Shown here: piece after piece, positions 1-6,639 of the stretch
Numbering within the stretch: the first letter of the stretch is position 1
Layout: each line of letters begins with the position of its first letter
Source of the DNA: Candidatus Bathyarchaeota archaeon
GTDB lineage: Archaea > Thermoproteota > Bathyarchaeia > TCS64
Reading direction: 5' to 3'
Length of the DNA stretch: 15,150 nucleotides
Assembly: GCA_026014515.1 (NCBI GenBank)
Contig: JAOZIG010000151.1
Location: 1-15,150, forward strand
Program-made: the position numbers and the translations under genes
The notes under the pieces: model-generated
Told to the model about the DNA's origin: nothing
The model's database searches: none
The model's input: the letters and a program-made list of their open reading frames with translations, nothing else

Positions 1-306
1 CTTTCAGTAAACACGTATCCAATGGTGCTTCTAGCAACAGCGCTTTTCATATTATCCAAGACTCTTCTCAGACCCAGCCTTCTCTCAGTCATATCCAAGA
101 ACACCAACATGGGACAAGGAGTCATCTTGGGGCTTAGTAATAGCTTCATGAGTCTCGGACGAATCATAGGGCCCATCTGGGCTGGATACGTCTTTGACTT
201 GAACTATAATTACCCGTATATGAGTGGTTCAGCGATACTTTTCATTGGGTTCCTGATTAGTCTGACTTGGAGAAACAAGACTGGGGCTAACCCCAGTACT
301 CCTTGA
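1..306 (+). CDS. MFS transporter, C-terminal end (cut by window edge)
   Basis: The frame is open from base 1 to the TGA at 304-306, so the gene starts outside the window and only about the last 100 residues are seen. The visible part has hydrophobic segments typical of the last transmembrane helices of a major facilitator superfamily permease. It also has the sequence GLSNSFMSLGRIIGPIWAGY, which matches the C-domain pattern of TetA/multidrug-type MFS exporters (N..MSLGR..GP..AG). The final helix ends in a short basic tail (TWRNKTGANPSTP). A proton-driven efflux role is inferred from family resemblance only, and the substrate cannot be told. The 3' end overlaps the convergent deacetylase gene by 20 bases. 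Confidence 0.75.
   Translation, partial: LSVNTYPMVLLATALFILSKTLLRPSLLSVISKNTNMGQGVILGLSNSFMSLGRIIGPIWAGYVFDLNYNYPYMSGSAILFIGFLISLTWRNKTGANPSTP
280..297. terminator. Perfect 7-bp hairpin in a convergent gene overlap
   Basis: ACTGGGG-CTAA-CCCCAGT forms a perfect 7-bp stem with a 4-base loop. It lies across the overlapping 3' ends of the MFS gene (+) and the deacetylase gene (-), and the deacetylase stop codon is in the loop. No long T-tract follows on either strand, so it is not a classical terminator. It could act as a bidirectional 3'-end or stability element, or it could be chance within coding sequence. Confidence 0.3.
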
Positions 307-1045
307 CGTAATCAGTTGCCTTCATGAACTCAACGTCAGGGTACTTGCTGGCATACTCGATGATGCCCTTCAAGCAGAGCAGCCTTGATGGTCGTCCAGT
401 AACCTGTGGGTGGTTGGTTAAACAGAATAGACTACGATCCTTGTATCGTGCGTCAAACTCTATCTCCCAGACATCAACTGTCTCCTTCACGGTTGCACCC
501 CAATCAAAATAGAATGTCCAGTCATCAAGGTTGTACGCGACTGGAATCTCAAGAAGTTTGGACTCTTTGCCGTCTATCTTGTTGTAGAAGCATTCCTCTG
601 AGCCCATATAGTCGCTGTTCCAGAGGAAACCCATCTCCAAGAGATTCTTGTGAGTACGTTCACTGGGCCTCCAACGGGGGGTACGGTGCCCAAGAATAGT
701 CTCCCCAGTGAAATCCTCCAATAATTCTCGGCTCTTCTTGATATACTCTATTTCAGTCTCAGGGTCTAACGCATTATAGCCCCGATGAGTGTAACCATGG
801 CATGCTATCTCGTGACCTCTACTGATGATCTCCTCTACGGCTTCTGGATAACGTTCAGCTGTTTGACCTACAACACAGAAAGTCGCCTTAATATCATACT
901 GGTCCAAGAGGTCCATAATTCTGTAGACGCCTTTACGTGGACCATAGCCTCCTTGAGTAACATAATACCCGATACCCGGGTGCATCTCCTCAAAGGCGGT
1001 CTCGCCGTCGAGATCAAAAGTAAGTAGAACTGGGAATGGCTTCAT
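287..1045 (-). CDS. Polysaccharide deacetylase family protein (NodB/PuuE-like)
   Basis: This is a 252-residue carbohydrate esterase family 4 / NodB-fold protein with no signal peptide, so probably cytosolic. The family motifs appear in order. They are TFDLDGE near residues 9-15 (Asp11 as catalytic base and Asp13 as metal ligand by analogy), HEIACHGYTH at 78-87 (HxxxH metal-binding pattern), GHRTPRWRPS at 119-128 (the RxP motif), and a late LTNHPQVTGRP stretch carrying the last motif His. The form resembles the PuuE/allantoinase-like and peptidoglycan-deacetylase-like subgroup, which acts on N-acyl or ring amide substrates; the substrate here is unknown. The ATG at 1045 has no Shine-Dalgarno, but a TATA-like GTAAAAAG lies about 25 bases upstream, so leaderless expression is likely. 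It is 31 bases downstream of the PK-C-like gene on the same strand and may be partly co-transcribed with it. Confidence 0.85.
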   Translation of the reverse strand: MKPFPVLLTFDLDGETAFEEMHPGIGYYVTQGGYGPRKGVYRIMDLLDQYDIKATFCVVGQTAERYPEAVEEIISRGHEIACHGYTHRGYNALDPETEIEYIKKSRELLEDFTGETILGHRTPRWRPSERTHKNLLEMGFLWNSDYMGSEECFYNKIDGKESKLLEIPVAYNLDDWTFYFDWGATVKETVDVWEIEFDARYKDRSLFCLTNHPQVTGRPSRLLCLKGIIEYASKYPDVEFMKATDYVKEYWG

Positions 1046-1066
1046 AGGTGAATGAAGCCCTTTACG

Positions 1067-1074
1067 CTTTTTAC
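1067..1074 (-). promoter_or_regulatory. TATA-like box for the deacetylase gene
   Basis: On the minus strand GTAAAAAG is centred about 25 bases before the ATG at 1045, the spacing expected for a leaderless archaeal transcript. It lies in the short gap after the PK-C-like gene. The match to a consensus TATA box is moderate. Confidence 0.3.
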
Positions 1075-1076
1075 AG

Positions 1077-1682
1077 TTACTTTGTCTGTCTCTTTGCCAT
1101 ATACTCTGCGTCTGCTTTCTCTCGGCTTAGTGGATAACAGATGAACATCTCTGGTCTTATGTCCAGTATGTTGGGGCTGTCATTAGCCGTGAATACTACT
1201 GATGTATCGGCTCCTTTGTGACTCCCCGCGATGCTGATCACCTGTTCTCCCGGTAGTATCAATCCCGCGTCACATGCCTTAGCTACTATCTCCACATTCA
1301 CCTTAAGCTTCACTGCTATCAGCGTCTGGGTGATAATGCTCATGGGGCTGTGACCGAGCCGCTGACGTTGCCTGATGCTGTTGGTTACCACATCAGTACC
1401 AAGATTCACTACACCACCCAGGGCCTCAATACGTTCCCAGTTCTCGGGTTTGAACTGCTGCACTTTAGGTACTGGGAAACCCATCTGGTGACCCACCACA
1501 ATGAGGTTTATGCCTGCGTCCTTGTAGAGTTCTGCTGCTTTGACGCCTGTCTCTCCGCTTGTGCTGGCTACGAGGATGGTCTTGATGTCTAGTTCTTTGG
1601 CTGCCTCTAAGCTTGCTTTAAGGGTTGTTTCGGTATGTTCTGCTCCACCTTCTGGGTAGTAGATGGTTGTGTGTTTGATCAT
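1077..1682 (-). CDS. Pyruvate kinase C-terminal (alpha/beta) domain-like protein
   Basis: This 201-residue soluble protein resembles the C-terminal domain of pyruvate kinase as a stand-alone polypeptide (COG1751-type proteins). ILVASTSGETGVKAAEL (about 36-52) matches the domain's T-x-SG-x-T-A element. INLIVVGHQMGF and later alpha/beta segments complete the fold. The catalytic TIM barrel and B domain of pyruvate kinase are absent, so it should not have kinase activity. In pyruvate kinase this domain helps bind effectors, so a ligand-sensing role is possible but inferred. Its true function is unknown. It is divergent from the Lrp-type regulator at 1821. TTTTATC is centred about 26 bases before the ATG at 1682, suggesting a leaderless message. 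The deacetylase follows 31 bases downstream. Confidence 0.8.
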   Translation of the reverse strand: MIKHTTIYYPEGGAEHTETTLKASLEAAKELDIKTILVASTSGETGVKAAELYKDAGINLIVVGHQMGFPVPKVQQFKPENWERIEALGGVVNLGTDVVTNSIRQRQRLGHSPMSIITQTLIAVKLKVNVEIVAKACDAGLILPGEQVISIAGSHKGADTSVVFTANDSPNILDIRPEMFICYPLSREKADAEYMAKRQTK

Positions 1683-1820
1683 TATTTTTTCATGGAGGTG
1701 GGTTGATAAAAGGCAATCGAGTGTTCCAGTTTTGAATAATTTTTAGATCAATGGACTGGAATACGAGCTAATATGTAGATCTATTCACTTTTTATATAAG
1801 TAAACGGAATATTTTGCATT
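1683..1820. promoter_or_regulatory. Divergent promoter region, PK-C-like gene / Lrp gene
   Basis: This 138-base region drives both flanking genes. For the plus strand, TTTATATA at 1791-1798 is centred 26-27 bases before the ATG at 1821. For the minus strand, TTTTATC at 1705-1711 is centred about 26 bases before the ATG at 1682. Both spacings fit transcription beginning at or next to the start codon. Between them lie an inverted repeat (1721-1764) and the 8-bp palindrome TAGATCTA (1776-1783), whose TAGATC also occurs at 1744-1749. Confidence 0.6.
1721..1764. repeat. Inverted repeat between divergent promoters (candidate Lrp operator)
   Basis: The arms GTGTTCCAGT (1721-1730) and ACTGGAATAC (1755-1764) are inverted copies with one mismatch in ten, separated by 24 bases. 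The inner seven bases, TTCCAGT/ACTGGAA, match perfectly. It lies upstream of both TATA boxes. Lrp/AsnC proteins often bind paired sites near their own genes, so autoregulation and control of the PK-C-like gene is a reasonable inference. Confidence 0.4.
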
Positions 1821-2291
1821 ATGTCAACCGATGATAAAGACCTGATGATTCTAAGAAAACTACAGGAAGACATGACCAAGTCATACAAGACCATAGCCGA
1901 AGAACTCGATATGCCCGCCACGACCGTCTACAACAGGGTGAAGAAGATGGAGGAGAATGGCGTTATCATCGGTTATAAGCCGATAATCGATGCATCAAAG
2001 CTTGGGTTCCCCACTACATGCTTCCTATTGATTACGCTCAGGTTCAAGGATAGTAACAACCAACCACTTGATATTAGAAAGATCGCTGATGAGATCGCAT
2101 TAGACCCCAACGTACAGGAAACCCATATCGTTGCGGGTGACTGGGACCTCTTAGTAAAGATGAAGACCGAGAACGTTCAGAAGATTGGCGACTTCATAAA
2201 CCATAAACTCAGATACATTGAGGGCGTGGAGAAGAGCCTCAGCTGCATCAGCTTCGGCACCATCAAAGAAACCTTAGACCTACCTCTTTGA
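1821..2291 (+). CDS. Lrp/AsnC family transcriptional regulator
   Basis: This 156-residue protein has the usual length and architecture of the Lrp/AsnC (feast/famine) family. An N-terminal winged helix-turn-helix (about 5-55; SYKTIAEELDMPATTVYNRV is the HTH core) is joined by the typical VIIGYKPIID hinge to a C-terminal RAM domain (about 65-150). That domain contains VQETHIVAGDWDLLVKM, the GxxDxxL signature of the ligand-binding and oligomerisation fold. It should be a DNA-binding dimer or octamer responding to a small molecule, often an amino acid; the ligand cannot be read from sequence. The start is supported by a strong TATA box about 27 bases upstream. Its divergent neighbour, the PK-C-like gene, is the obvious candidate target. 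The 3' end overlaps the convergent methyltransferase gene by 12 bases. Confidence 0.93.
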   Translation: MSTDDKDLMILRKLQEDMTKSYKTIAEELDMPATTVYNRVKKMEENGVIIGYKPIIDASKLGFPTTCFLLITLRFKDSNNQPLDIRKIADEIALDPNVQETHIVAGDWDLLVKMKTENVQKIGDFINHKLRYIEGVEKSLSCISFGTIKETLDLPL

Positions 2292-3077
2292 GGCTAAGAC
2301 GCTCCAACACTGGGGCAACGGGTCACCAGGTATCCTGAACCACTCATCATCCACTCTTTTACTAGCTGGAGTATAAGCCCAGACCAACTCGGGGAACTCA
2401 TCAACCTCATCTATTGTTAGCCCCGCCTTGATCAATGCATTCAGTACATCGCTGACAGTGTGTTGCCATTCGTAACTCTTCTTGTTAGTGATCTTTGCCT
2501 CAGCATCTGCATATGTGCCGTCATCCTCCCAGCTCAAGGGATCATCCTGATGCCAGTAACTGTACTTGACTCCAAGCTCCTCTGAGTCATCATCAAAGAC
2601 CCACATGAATGGATGAGACTCAACTATCAGGAACCGTCCTCCCGGCTTCAGGAAGTGGGCGATTATCTCACCCCACTTGTCTATATCGTTGAGCCAGCAG
2701 AGCACACCGTAGCTCGTATAGACAATATCATAATCGCCTTCTAGGTTCTTTGGAAGATCATATACGTTACTACAGACAAACTCCGCGTCCACACCAATCT
2801 TCTTGGCTATCTCTCTGGCTAATTCTATTGCAGTATCACTGAAGTCTACGCCTGTGGCTTTAGCTCCTAGACGTGCCCAGCTGATAGTATCTAACCCGAA
2901 GTGACATTGAAGATGTAGAAGCTTCTTACCTGAAACATCACCGAGTTTTTCTAGCTCGATCTTGTGGAGGCTGTTTTTTCCTGCGAGGAATCCTTCTAGG
3001 TTGTACTCCTTTGAGGCTGCGTGTATGTCCACCAACTCGTTCCAGCGACGTTTGTTAGTCTCAAAATATTCTTCCAT
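2280..3077 (-). CDS. Class I SAM-dependent methyltransferase
   Basis: This 265-residue soluble protein has a Rossmann-type methyltransferase core. Motif I is KLLHLQCHFGLD (about 52-63), a subgroup variant of the usual xxDxGxGxG. It is followed by TGVDFS (about 75-80; Asp78 is the expected acidic ribose ligand), DAEFVCSNVYDLP (motif II) and DIVYTSYGVLCWLND (motif III region), then FLKPGGRFLIVES. A basic, aromatic N-terminal part (NKRRWNELVDIHA) precedes it. The substrate is unknown; this HLQCHFG-type subgroup is generally annotated only as a generic methyltransferase. It overlaps the Lrp gene at its 3' end by 12 bases. It is on the same strand as the Ca2+/H+ antiporter upstream, with a 73-base gap. 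Confidence 0.88.
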   Translation of the reverse strand: MEEYFETNKRRWNELVDIHAASKEYNLEGFLAGKNSLHKIELEKLGDVSGKKLLHLQCHFGLDTISWARLGAKATGVDFSDTAIELAREIAKKIGVDAEFVCSNVYDLPKNLEGDYDIVYTSYGVLCWLNDIDKWGEIIAHFLKPGGRFLIVESHPFMWVFDDDSEELGVKYSYWHQDDPLSWEDDGTYADAEAKITNKKSYEWQHTVSDVLNALIKAGLTIDEVDEFPELVWAYTPASKRVDDEWFRIPGDPLPQCWSVLASKR

Positions 3078-3150
3078 TGTTAGTCAGGGCTATTGGGTGG
3101 GTGTTCTGAAAAATGTTACTCAAGAATAATCATGAGTTCTGCAGATTCGT

Positions 3151-4233
3151 CTATTTCATGAAGAAGAAGACGATTGCAATGATGAGGTAGCTCATTACAA
3201 GCATTACGCCTTCCATCCAGTGGCTTTCCCCGTCCCTGACTATGTTGTCGAGGATGAAGACTGCTACTGTAACTGATACGACCTCAAGCTCGTTGAATAT
3301 TAGCTGCATGGGGTGTCCGATTGCGAGACTGATGAACACCAGTAAGGGTGCTACGAATAACGCGATCTGAGTACTGCTACCCACAGCGATGTTTAGGGCT
3401 AGGTCCATCTTGTCTTTTCCAGCGACAGTGACCGCTGTTAGGTGCTCCGCTGCGTTACCAATCAACGGGATCAAGATGACGCCAATGAAGAACTCGCTCA
3501 GATGCGCTGCCTCAGCTACGTGCTCAATAACGCCTACAAGCATCTCGGACATGAAGGCTACTGCTAGTGTTGCTGCGAGTAGGACCATGATTGACTTATT
3601 TGTACTCCAGTGTCGTGCATGTTCATGGTCATCTGTTTCATTCTTGTGTTTTCCGCCGATGTAGAGGTGTTTGTGGGTTCTCATGCTGAAGAAGAGGCTG
3701 ATCAGATACGAAGCCATCAATAGGATAGCTACCGCGATACTGACCTCCTCCAATACGATGAACTCTGTGTTGTTTGAGACCAACGAGAACGTAGCAGGCA
3801 ACACTAAACCCATGATGGCGATGGTCAGCAGCGAAGCGTTTGTACCCGCTGCCACACCGTTAAACGTCTGTTTTTCCTTGCCCCAGCCACCTACGAGGAA
3901 GCTGAGTCCAAGCACGAATAGAAAGTTGCTCACAATTGAACCCGTTATAGATGCTTCTACGACGTCCACCAAGCCCCGTTGAAGTGCAAATATGGCGATA
4001 ATAAGCTCAGTAGCATTACCGAACGTAGCGTTGAGGAAGCCCCCTAAACCTTCTCCGAGTTTCAGGCTAAGTTCCTCTGTGGCGACACCCATCCACTTGG
4101 CGAGGGGTATAATTGATGCAGCGCTTCCTATGAATATCCAGAGGGGGTCCATGTGCATGTACTCGAACGCGATGGTAATGGGTATGAATATCATCAACAG
4201 GTTTACTGGCTCGATGTCTCGTAGGCTCTGCAT
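3151..4233 (-). CDS. Calcium/proton antiporter (CaCA superfamily, Cax type)
   Basis: This 360-residue integral membrane protein has about ten to eleven hydrophobic segments in two homologous halves, as in Cax exchangers. The two ion-binding repeats are clear. They are GGFLNATFGNATELIIAIFA (about 64-83, Glu76 as key acidic residue) and LIPLIGNAAEHLTAVTVAGK in the second half, each with the GN-A-x-E pattern. The halves are joined by a hydrophilic His- and acid-rich loop (THKHLYIGGKHKNETDDHEH), which may sense metal or pH. The expected role is export of Ca2+ or a related divalent cation from the cytosol using the proton gradient. The ATG at 4233 lies about 26 bases after a TATA-like CCTAAAAA, so the message may be leaderless. 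It is divergent from the RraA-like gene. Confidence 0.92.
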   Translation of the reverse strand: MQSLRDIEPVNLLMIFIPITIAFEYMHMDPLWIFIGSAASIIPLAKWMGVATEELSLKLGEGLGGFLNATFGNATELIIAIFALQRGLVDVVEASITGSIVSNFLFVLGLSFLVGGWGKEKQTFNGVAAGTNASLLTIAIMGLVLPATFSLVSNNTEFIVLEEVSIAVAILLMASYLISLFFSMRTHKHLYIGGKHKNETDDHEHARHWSTNKSIMVLLAATLAVAFMSEMLVGVIEHVAEAAHLSEFFIGVILIPLIGNAAEHLTAVTVAGKDKMDLALNIAVGSSTQIALFVAPLLVFISLAIGHPMQLIFNELEVVSVTVAVFILDNIVRDGESHWMEGVMLVMSYLIIAIVFFFMK

Positions 4234-4254
4234 AGCAGAGCATATGGTGCCGTG

Positions 4255-4262
4255 TTTTTAGG
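4255..4262 (-). promoter_or_regulatory. TATA-like box for the Ca2+/H+ antiporter gene
   Basis: On the minus strand CCTAAAAA is centred about 26 bases before the ATG at 4233. It sits in the 78-base divergent gap shared with the RraA-like gene. The match is moderate and is supported mainly by spacing. Confidence 0.3.
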
Positions 4263-4311
4263 GTTAACGCTATGGGAGATAATTTAGATGTGAAGCGGGA
4301 TTATGTTGTGT

Positions 4312-4959
4312 ATGATTGATTACAAACTTATCGAGGAAAAGCTGGGAGCCAGCATCATAAGTGACGTACTTGACGGAATGGGAATCAGAGGACAGTCCAT
4401 GGATACCACCATCAGACCCATAGACGACGACATGACCATAGCGGGAATCGCCGCCACCATGCTCATGTCAGACCAATTCGACTACGCGAAAGACACCTTT
4501 GAGGTACAGTTCAAAGCAATTGACTCACTGAAACCCGGTGAGGTTATGATGGTATGTAGCAACGGTAGTGACCGGGCTGCCCTTTGGGGTGAGCTTTTGA
4601 CTACTGCTGCTCGTTACCGTGGAGCCAAGGGCGTGGTGATTGATGGCATCGCACGTGACATCAAGTTAATCCGTGAGGTTGGTTTCCCCGTCTTCTGTCG
4701 AGGGGTCAACTGTATCAGCAGTAAGGGCAGGATCACGTGTATCGACCATGGATGCCCAGTGAAGATTGGAGGCGTTATGGTTTATCCGGGTGACTTGGTT
4801 GTCGCTGACTTGGATGGTGTGGTTGTTGTGCCGGGGGCTAAGATCGAGGAAGTCATTGAGAAGGCGCTTGATGTTGCTGACCGTGAGTCTAAGACTCGTG
4901 ATGAGTTGAAGAACGGCATGGGCTTGTACGATGTGTACAAGAAGTATGGCACTGTTTAA
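4312..4959 (+). CDS. RraA / HMG-CHA aldolase-like family protein
   Basis: This is a 215-residue member of the RraA/4-hydroxy-4-methyl-2-oxoglutarate aldolase superfamily, often mislabelled as demethylmenaquinone methyltransferase. Family marks are ISDVLDGMGIRG near the N-terminus, GELLTTAARYRGAKGVVIDG in the middle, the following I-A-R-D that carries the Arg-Asp active-site pair, and PGDLVVADLDGVVVVP near the end. The aldolases cleave oxo-acid substrates with a divalent metal bound near that Asp. True RraA, the RNase E inhibitor, lacks that catalysis and needs RNase E, which archaea generally do not have, so an aldolase or decarboxylase role is favoured. The ATG at 4312 is preferred; another in-frame ATG lies at 4303. 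AATTTAG near 4280-4286 would place transcription start at about 4310. Codon use shifts inside the gene: GGA/AGA in the first third, GGT/GGC/CGT later. Confidence 0.85.
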   Translation: MIDYKLIEEKLGASIISDVLDGMGIRGQSMDTTIRPIDDDMTIAGIAATMLMSDQFDYAKDTFEVQFKAIDSLKPGEVMMVCSNGSDRAALWGELLTTAARYRGAKGVVIDGIARDIKLIREVGFPVFCRGVNCISSKGRITCIDHGCPVKIGGVMVYPGDLVVADLDGVVVVPGAKIEEVIEKALDVADRESKTRDELKNGMGLYDVYKKYGTV

Positions 4960-5001
4960 TCCATACAATTTTATACTTTTATACAAAACACCTACACAAA
5001 C

Positions 5002-5030
5002 GTTTAGATATTTATCAATAAACTATATAT
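5002..5030 (+). promoter_or_regulatory. Promoter of the EamA transporter gene with upstream dyad
   Basis: CTATATAT at 5023-5030 is a good TATA box, centred about 29 bases before the TTG start at 5056. Immediately upstream GTTTAGATA and TATCAATAAAC form an imperfect inverted repeat with a two-base bulge (5002-5023), which could be an operator or chance in AT-rich DNA. The rest of the 96-base gap after the RraA-like gene holds a tandem pair of TTTTATAC (4969-4984), possibly part of a T-rich 3' end for that gene. Confidence 0.5.
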
Positions 5031-5055
5031 GCGTATTATGTAAAGCAAGTAGCCA

Positions 5056-5961
5056 TTGACCAAACAAGCAATAGACCCGGGTACACTTGCAGCGTTATTT
5101 GTTGCCGCAGTCTGGGGGCTCAGTTTCGTGGCTGCATCAATGGTCCTTGAAACCCTCTCCCCTGTTCTGCTGGCTACTCTTCGTTTCATCCTCGCATCAG
5201 TGCTCTTTTCACCGGTTCTCATAAGGGGGCGTCTGAAGGGCAACATTCCCACAAGGAACGATTTGAAAGATATGGCGTTGCTTGGTGTCCTCAGTATCAG
5301 CATCTATTTTTGGCTACAATATACCGGCGTCCAGTATGCTGGTGCCGGGGTCTCAGCAATAATCGTGGTTGGCTTTATACCGATATTAACTGGACTGGCT
5401 TCTAGCGTGATATTAAAGGAGCCTTTTGACCGTAGACGCTTACTTGGTGTTAGTCTAGGCTTCACCGGAGTGGTGCTAATCACATACCCGAACCTCATGT
5501 TGGGAACCGTGAACACCCGTTTCTTCATAGGCATCGCGTGTCTGCTAGGTAACGCTATCTGTTTTTCATTGTATTCGACTCTCAGCAGAAGACTGCTCAA
5601 GAAATACTCTGAGCCAGCTATGGTGACAAGCTATGTGACCGTGTTTGGCACGGTAGCGTTGATACCCATGTCCCTCACATCAGACTGGAGCACCATCTGG
5701 ACCCTAACGAGTAACCAGTGGATAGCTGTCTTCTTCCTCGCCTCCATCTGTAGTGGTTTGGCTTATTTCCTCTGGAACTATGCATTGAGCCGGATTGACT
5801 CTGTGGAGGCTGCTGTCTGGCTCTACCTTGAGCCCGTTGTAGCGTTTATCGGCGTCTATCTTCTCTACGGGACGATTCCTGACGTTCTCACATTGCTAGG
5901 CGGTGTTCTCGTCCTAGCTGGTGCAGCTTTAACCTCGCTTCAGAAGACCGAGGTTAAATAA
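5056..5961 (+). CDS. EamA-type (DMT superfamily) transporter
   Basis: This 301-residue protein has about ten transmembrane helices in two EamA repeats (about 10-140 and 150-295). The first begins LAALFVAAVWGLSFVAA, the usual WG-x-xF opening. The second has the CSGLAYFLWNYALSRI and EPVVAFIGVYLLYG segments seen in RhaT/YdcZ/PagO-type permeases. It most likely moves a small metabolite or amino acid across the cytoplasmic membrane; the substrate is not predictable. The start is read as TTG at 5056, because the nearest ATG upstream (5038) is followed at once by a stop and the TATA box spacing fits. The P-loop kinase gene begins 21 bases downstream on the same strand, so the two are probably one transcript. 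Confidence 0.9.
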   Translation: MTKQAIDPGTLAALFVAAVWGLSFVAASMVLETLSPVLLATLRFILASVLFSPVLIRGRLKGNIPTRNDLKDMALLGVLSISIYFWLQYTGVQYAGAGVSAIIVVGFIPILTGLASSVILKEPFDRRRLLGVSLGFTGVVLITYPNLMLGTVNTRFFIGIACLLGNAICFSLYSTLSRRLLKKYSEPAMVTSYVTVFGTVALIPMSLTSDWSTIWTLTSNQWIAVFFLASICSGLAYFLWNYALSRIDSVEAAVWLYLEPVVAFIGVYLLYGTIPDVLTLLGGVLVLAGAALTSLQKTEVK

Positions 5962-5982
5962 CAAAAACGCAGTATTTTGTCT

Positions 5983-6639
5983 ATGAAGCGCAGCGAACTC
6001 CTCCAGCATCTTGCTGAAGAGATACAGGCTATCGAATGCAGCCGTCCTCTATTGGTGGCTGTTGATGGAAGAGACGCTGCGGGTAAAACCATTCTCGCAC
6101 ACGAGCTTGCAGAGAAACTCACTGGTATGGGGCATGATGTGATAGAGGCATCAATCGACGGATTCCATAACCCACGAGAGATAAGATACAGAAAGGGAAG
6201 AGACGACCCGGAGGGATATTACAGGGATAGCTTCGACTTGGTATCTTTGAAGAAGCATCTACTTGTCCCCCTGAAGGTTGGGTGTATGCATTACCAGACA
6301 CAAGTGTTTGATTACAGAACCGATCAGGTTATTGATGTACCCAAGAAGAGGGCTCAATCCGACTCGATTCTCGTGTTTGACGGGGTATTCACGCACCGCT
6401 GTGAGCTTCGATGTTATTGGAATTACTCGGTTTATCTCAGTGTAAGCGAGGCGGAGAGTCTTAGGCGTGGCGTGGAACGTGATCCGGGTGATGCTGATGA
6501 GATCAAACGGAAGTATCAGGTACGGTATCTTCCGGGTCAACGATTATATCATACTGAATCTGAGCCCATGAAGCATGCGAGCATAATAGTGGATAATACC
6601 GATCCTGATAATCCTGTGATCCTAGGGGAGTCCAAGTAG
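5983..6639 (+). CDS. Uridine kinase-like P-loop kinase
   Basis: This is a 218-residue cytosolic P-loop NTPase of the uridine kinase/phosphoribulokinase family. The Walker A motif is GRDAAGKT (29-36). SIDGFHNPREIRYRKGRD (starting about 57) is the Asp-Gly-Phe-His substrate region of uridine-kinase-like proteins, followed by DDPEGYYRDSFDLVSL. ILVFDGVF is the Walker B-like strand, and a basic stretch, RRGVERD, corresponds to the lid. Phosphorylation of a nucleoside or similar small hydroxyl compound is expected; true uridine specificity is unproven. The ATG at 5983 is chosen over the in-frame TTG two codons earlier. It follows the EamA transporter by 21 bases, so uptake and phosphorylation of one compound is possible. 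Its 3' end overlaps the convergent feoB by 18 bases. Confidence 0.85.
   Translation: MKRSELLQHLAEEIQAIECSRPLLVAVDGRDAAGKTILAHELAEKLTGMGHDVIEASIDGFHNPREIRYRKGRDDPEGYYRDSFDLVSLKKHLLVPLKVGCMHYQTQVFDYRTDQVIDVPKKRAQSDSILVFDGVFTHRCELRCYWNYSVYLSVSEAESLRRGVERDPGDADEIKRKYQVRYLPGQRLYHTESEPMKHASIIVDNTDPDNPVILGESK

Noticed and set aside
1..306. MFS gene as a broken pseudogene
   Set aside because: The frame is open to the first base of the window, so the missing part is simply outside it.
4312..4959. Demethylmenaquinone methyltransferase
   Set aside because: This is a historical misannotation of the RraA/aldolase fold; no SAM-binding motif is present.
4969..4984. Tandem TTTTATAC repeat as a mobile-element or CRISPR trace
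   Set aside because: There are only two 8-base copies in AT-rich intergenic DNA, with no spacers, no terminal repeats and no associated genes.
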